This document shows, piece by piece, positions 61,501 through 64,000 of a DNA stretch of 64,000 bases. The DNA is taken from NCBI GenBank assembly GCA_036504735.1, contig DASXUQ010000018.1, positions 62,001 to 126,000 of the forward strand. The letters run 5' to 3'. The notes under the pieces were generated by a model. It was not told where the DNA came from and ran no database searches. It worked only from the letters and a program-made list of their open reading frames with translations. This DNA is from a bacterium. Lineage in GTDB: Bacteria > Electryoneota > RPQS01. Each line of letters opens with the position of its first letter. Position 1 is the stretch's first letter. The translations under genes and the position numbers were made by a program.

Positions 61501-64000
61501 GCTGGATCCGGTGGGCGGCATCGGAGTTTACAGTTCCACGGGCGTCGGTTGGGCAAATGCCGGACGCACCATGCAGCAGTATCTGTATGACTTCTGCGCC
61601 ACCGTCCCGGGGCTGACACTCGGCGAAATCGTACAGATAAACAAGACGCGGTTCTGGGGACGGCGAGTTTACAATTGGGCGATGGGCGACTATCTCGCCA
61701 TCGGCGATTCCGAGTATTCGATGATGATGATGATGACGCTGCTGGGCGATCCCGGAGTCAAACTCGCGCTGCCGCAGCAGACGTGGCATGATGTGCATGC
61801 CAACACCGGCCTCGTGCATCTGGGAGATACGTTGCGGGTCAGCGGCACGTTGCCGTGGGACCCTGCCGGGCAACCCACCGACGTCTATCTGCTACCCTAC
61901 AATGGCGCCGGATTGTCCTATTATCTGCAGCATTACCGTCTGCCCAATGGAGAAGACACGGCGATTGTGATTCCGGTCCAGACCTCCCATGTACCCGCCC
62001 TCAATCTTGACCTCGCCTTTCCCCAGCAGGTGACAACGCGCGAGTTTTCCAACCTGCCTGTACCGATTTCCGCGGGATTGCACACCTTGCAGGGCCATGT
62101 GGTGGTGTACGCGGTCAATCAGGGAAGCGCCGGAGTTCAGCCGCAGGACGCCATCGGCACGCTGCCGCTCTTTCTGGCCGACAGCCTGACCGGTTTGCAG
62201 GTCTTTTCGATTCAGTTGCTGCCTCTGCGCAATGTGCAATTGGGGAACATCGAAGGTTTCATCCCCAATGATTCCACATTTCAGGTGCAGGTCAATCTCA
62301 TGAACCCGGGAGGGATTGCCCGGGTCAAGGCGCGCGGTGTTTTCCGTCCGGCGCAGGGCCCGGTGACATTGGATACTCTGGACCTTGTCGAACAGGAGCC
62401 GGGATTGTGGCGCACACCGGACCTTGGACCCTATTCGGTTTACGGCGGCTCGTACCGCATGCAGTTCTTTGTGCAGCCAGCGACCGGGGGCGAATTTGTG
62501 TCCACCGATGATTACAATTTGACGCTGGAAGCCCGCAACGATTATCTGCTCAACAGCAGCGCGGGTGTGGCGCCCAAGCCCGTCGCGGGAAAGGAGCCGG
62601 CCTATTACGTTCCGCTGGGATCGACCAACAGCGCGTTCACGCGCAACGTCGATGACCTTCCGGTGCGAATGACCGCGGTGCATGACTGCACTTACACCGA
62701 CGCGACTCACCACACCGTTCACGTGGTGCTCGATTCGATTGCGACGACCATCCATATCAACAATATTTCGGCGCATGCGGCCTTGTTCGACACGCTGATT
62801 CCGACCTATTTCTGGCCACAGTTTTACCGGATTACCCTCATGGTGGACCCGGATAACATCGTGCCCGAAATCAATGAGTCCAACAATACGTACACCACCA
62901 CGCTGGTCATGCCGAATCTGTTTCCGGCGACCAACGCGCTGGGCACGTACATGCCGCGGACCACGCAAAGCACCGCCTTCCACTATTTCTATAAACCGGG
63001 ACTTGCGGACACCATCTGGTTGAAGGTGATGCCGGGGTCGCTGCCGGTGGATTCCACGACGTTGATTTACACGGCGCCGCGCGCCTTGAGTGCCGGCGAA
63101 CTGGCGCAACTGTCTTACTCCGGTCTGAGCCAGACCGGCTCCGGGTTGCCGGATACCCTGCGTGATTCCGTGTATGTATTCCGCGTGACGCTGGCCGATT
63201 CCAGCGATGCACTGGTCCCCGGAGGCGTGGCGAACGTCTCATTGAACTTCTCTTTTGTGCGCGACTCACTGGAACTGTCCGAACTGGCGTTGTTTGAAAG
63301 GCGGGATGTCGCCACCGCCTGGCGCAAGCTCGACAATCTCTTTTTAGAAGGCGTTCACCGCGACACGACCTTCTCACGCGGTGTGCGAATTATCAGCTTT
63401 GCGGGCAAAGTGTCCGGCACGGCATCAGACCTCGGGAATTTCGCCTTGTTCCGGTATCATGACGAACAGGGGCCGCAGATTCAGATTTCGGTCGACGGCA
63501 TGCACTTTACACCGCATTCGATCCTGCCGCGCCATCCGCAGATCTTTGCTAATCTGACCGACCCTTCCGGCATCGACCGCAGCGCGGGCAAGTTCGGCAT
63601 TATCCTTGACGGCGACACGCTGCCCGATGGCCAGATTGTCTGGTCAGACAGCCTCGTGTCGAATGCGGCCATGAGCGCGCTGATCCGTCCCAATCTCGAC
63701 CCCGGCCATCATGTACTGCGGGTGTTCGCCACCGATAATACGGGCATGGCGGACAGCACGTCGGTGGAGTTCGAGGTCAGCGGCGCGTTCGGCATCGAGT
63801 GGGCGATCAACTATCCGAATCCCTTCCCCAAGACCACCACCATCGCCTACCTGCTCACGGATGTGGCCGACAATTTCGTGGAATGCAAGATCTTTACGGT
63901 GTCGGGCCGCTACATCCGCACGGTGCGGGAAGTAGAACGCGCCGTGGCCAATTACCGGGAGATTACCTGGGATGGCCGTGATGATCGCGGCAATGAGGTT
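58538..64000 (+). CDS. Giant peptidase C25 (gingipain/PorU-like) protein, 3' end outside the window
   Basis: At least 1821 codons open to the window edge. A hydrophobic signal segment (about 8-27, ILFTFLLLLLIGGSISVL), a Pro/Ala-rich linker, an N-terminal beta-rich region, then a caspase-fold C25 domain (about 690-1070) with His929 in NYNGHGGGGVW and nucleophile Cys963 in TNFTCYVGAFD. Next come Ig-like/CARDB-type repeats (VDPDNIVPEINESNNTY) and a FlgD-like end (NYPNPFPKTTTIAYL, IFTVSGRYIRTV, WDGRDDRGNEV) that ends at the window. This order resembles PorU, the T9SS sortase, but the protein is far longer than typical PorU; a gingipain-type secreted protease is the other possibility. ATG at 58538, 19 bases past the U-tract, with a weak GGGG upstream. 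Confidence 0.85.
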   Translation, partial: MAFPTRKILFTFLLLLLIGGSISVLSALPSARKTPPAPPAAKTVNAEKSTAATRAALQLLRQEDGELTLEWKCPEIQLERDPVTHRIAAVMMNGADPCQKTGVPTLPQFTQLLDCLPGKVTAQVVDMEADTRLLGEMIATPEDIMVDAPPASDSTRGGQALDSPAERLSWSERASRTPLISGMWPPQVVSVQEAGVYRGHRLMSLNIFPVQVDAQRGVAHVVKRIKVRVTMPRNATAVSRIPDQASETDMLRKMLGQLAPTALATRMPEALEGRGASGRNRLDDFDPLHPRWKIIVSQRGIVRVTATDLRFAGCPVEQITAREVHLKNRGHEVPIYFSGEEDNRFDDGDYFDFYGIPNQQTYQSFSPSFYQDPWTNENVYWLSWGDGQPGLRLANEDGTYHPDWSPQQVHQISNVQTSLHFEADWKFDRLQASTSQFAQTLLANGPLGIHQDHWFWGTPIEGLSSRSFLAYLPFPATSGPEALYNVTVRACLQGYTFSDAEPMGNHRAIVYVNGRTAPGLQGGKITERDNFPVWKNQTPIILQTRPTDTAGVGITAGTLEQGNNVISVSLPGDGLAGANDKVMVNWFEIDYARAPRASYDGSIYFPFDTTRGDTYSFEIRGFATRNISVWKLDHARLTNVLVRRVNPADESPSWAARFQLISDGAYQMALFDDRYPQHPAAIVPETSNRDLRTLNGARYLIIYHDSFANDPAASPWLQRLDSLRRVTFDGSVDTIRVSQIYEQFNDGIVNPEAIRNFLKYAYEHWAVRPTHCCLVGDGVMENKYSGARQGDLISSLYTLTTQYGATAADMLFGCVSGPPWDILPDIAVGRISCRSATELESYVRKLIAYEDPSRTAYNSLYHCTMLAVADKKDAQFDFPGGYSEPTIQTMPDEINVSRVYLDSLPSGQGPNVLRDGFRNGAVLINYNGHGGGGVWSGTNLMDVAGVRQLNNRRAYPFITNFTCYVGAFDAINQADVLGEAFEFAQNNRLDPVGGIGVYSSTGVGWANAGRTMQQYLYDFCATVPGLTLGEIVQINKTRFWGRRVYNWAMGDYLAIGDSEYSMMMMMTLLGDPGVKLALPQQTWHDVHANTGLVHLGDTLRVSGTLPWDPAGQPTDVYLLPYNGAGLSYYLQHYRLPNGEDTAIVIPVQTSHVPALNLDLAFPQQVTTREFSNLPVPISAGLHTLQGHVVVYAVNQGSAGVQPQDAIGTLPLFLADSLTGLQVFSIQLLPLRNVQLGNIEGFIPNDSTFQVQVNLMNPGGIARVKARGVFRPAQGPVTLDTLDLVEQEPGLWRTPDLGPYSVYGGSYRMQFFVQPATGGEFVSTDDYNLTLEARNDYLLNSSAGVAPKPVAGKEPAYYVPLGSTNSAFTRNVDDLPVRMTAVHDCTYTDATHHTVHVVLDSIATTIHINNISAHAALFDTLIPTYFWPQFYRITLMVDPDNIVPEINESNNTYTTTLVMPNLFPATNALGTYMPRTTQSTAFHYFYKPGLADTIWLKVMPGSLPVDSTTLIYTAPRALSAGELAQLSYSGLSQTGSGLPDTLRDSVYVFRVTLADSSDALVPGGVANVSLNFSFVRDSLELSELALFERRDVATAWRKLDNLFLEGVHRDTTFSRGVRIISFAGKVSGTASDLGNFALFRYHDEQGPQIQISVDGMHFTPHSILPRHPQIFANLTDPSGIDRSAGKFGIILDGDTLPDGQIVWSDSLVSNAAMSALIRPNLDPGHHVLRVFATDNTGMADSTSVEFEVSGAFGIEWAINYPNPFPKTTTIAYLLTDVADNFVECKIFTVSGRYIRTVREVERAVANYREITWDGRDDRGNEV

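Noticed and set aside
58586-63109. Minus-strand frames under the C25 gene
   Set aside because: Shadow frames without domain matches; the plus frame is continuous with C25 and FlgD-like motifs in order.

Overview
The window looks like chromosome from an uncultured or little-studied bacterium of the FCB superphylum (Calditrichota, KSB1, Zixibacteria or Electryoneota-like). The clues are secreted proteins ending in type IX secretion (T9SS) sorting domains with the N-[FY]-PNPFN motif, a PorV-like outer-membrane barrel, a C25 (gingipain/PorU-type) protease, and moderately high GC. Placement below superphylum is inference. No rRNA, tRNA, prophage or CRISPR array was recognised. Almost all genes are on the minus strand; the exceptions are the nfo fragment at the left edge, a YihY/BrkB membrane protein and the giant C25 protease running off the right edge.

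Layout. 1-5.5 kb: end of endonuclease IV, a small outer-membrane barrel, a DUF2188 protein, YihY, a bacterial eRF1-like protein and PolX. 5.5-14 kb: a PAS histidine kinase, a CheB-CheR-PAS fusion, RmuC, a Fis-type small regulator and a WYL regulator. 14-22 kb: a T9SS cargo protein, a PiT phosphate transporter with its DUF47 partner, a flavodiiron protein and a membrane protein with a long Ser/Thr/Gly-rich disordered insert. 22-28.4 kb: two ammonium transporters (one coupled to a small envelope protein) and a NarL/NarX-type two-component pair. 28.5-42.4 kb: secreted degradative proteins (GH38 alpha-mannosidase-like, a Cys-rich repeat protein, an M36 metalloprotease, a lamin-tail protein, a 5'-nucleotidase). 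42.4-50.6 kb: a REP/RAYT element, then an envelope cluster with a PorV-like barrel, a lipoprotein, four related two-TM proteins and a YCF48-repeat T9SS protein. 50.6-58 kb: PhzF, SucC, a second lipoprotein of the same type, thiamine-binding and DinB-like proteins, a second RAYT beside an expanded REP-like array, Pgi and an acetate transporter. 58.3-64 kb: promoter, nested structured RNA and the C25 protease.

Most notable are: (1) a RAYT transposase bordered by an array of alternating 33- and 36-bp imperfect hairpin units; (2) a second RAYT whose flanking inverted REPs differ only by a compensatory base-pair change; (3) a nested five-helix RNA ending in a U-tract between a good sigma70-type promoter and the C25 protease; (4) a four-member paralogous family of two-TM envelope proteins with a shared DSLL..SP.LDTT motif, and two paralogous glycine-zipper lipoproteins in the same neighbourhood; (5) a 120-bp triple-hairpin element present twice.
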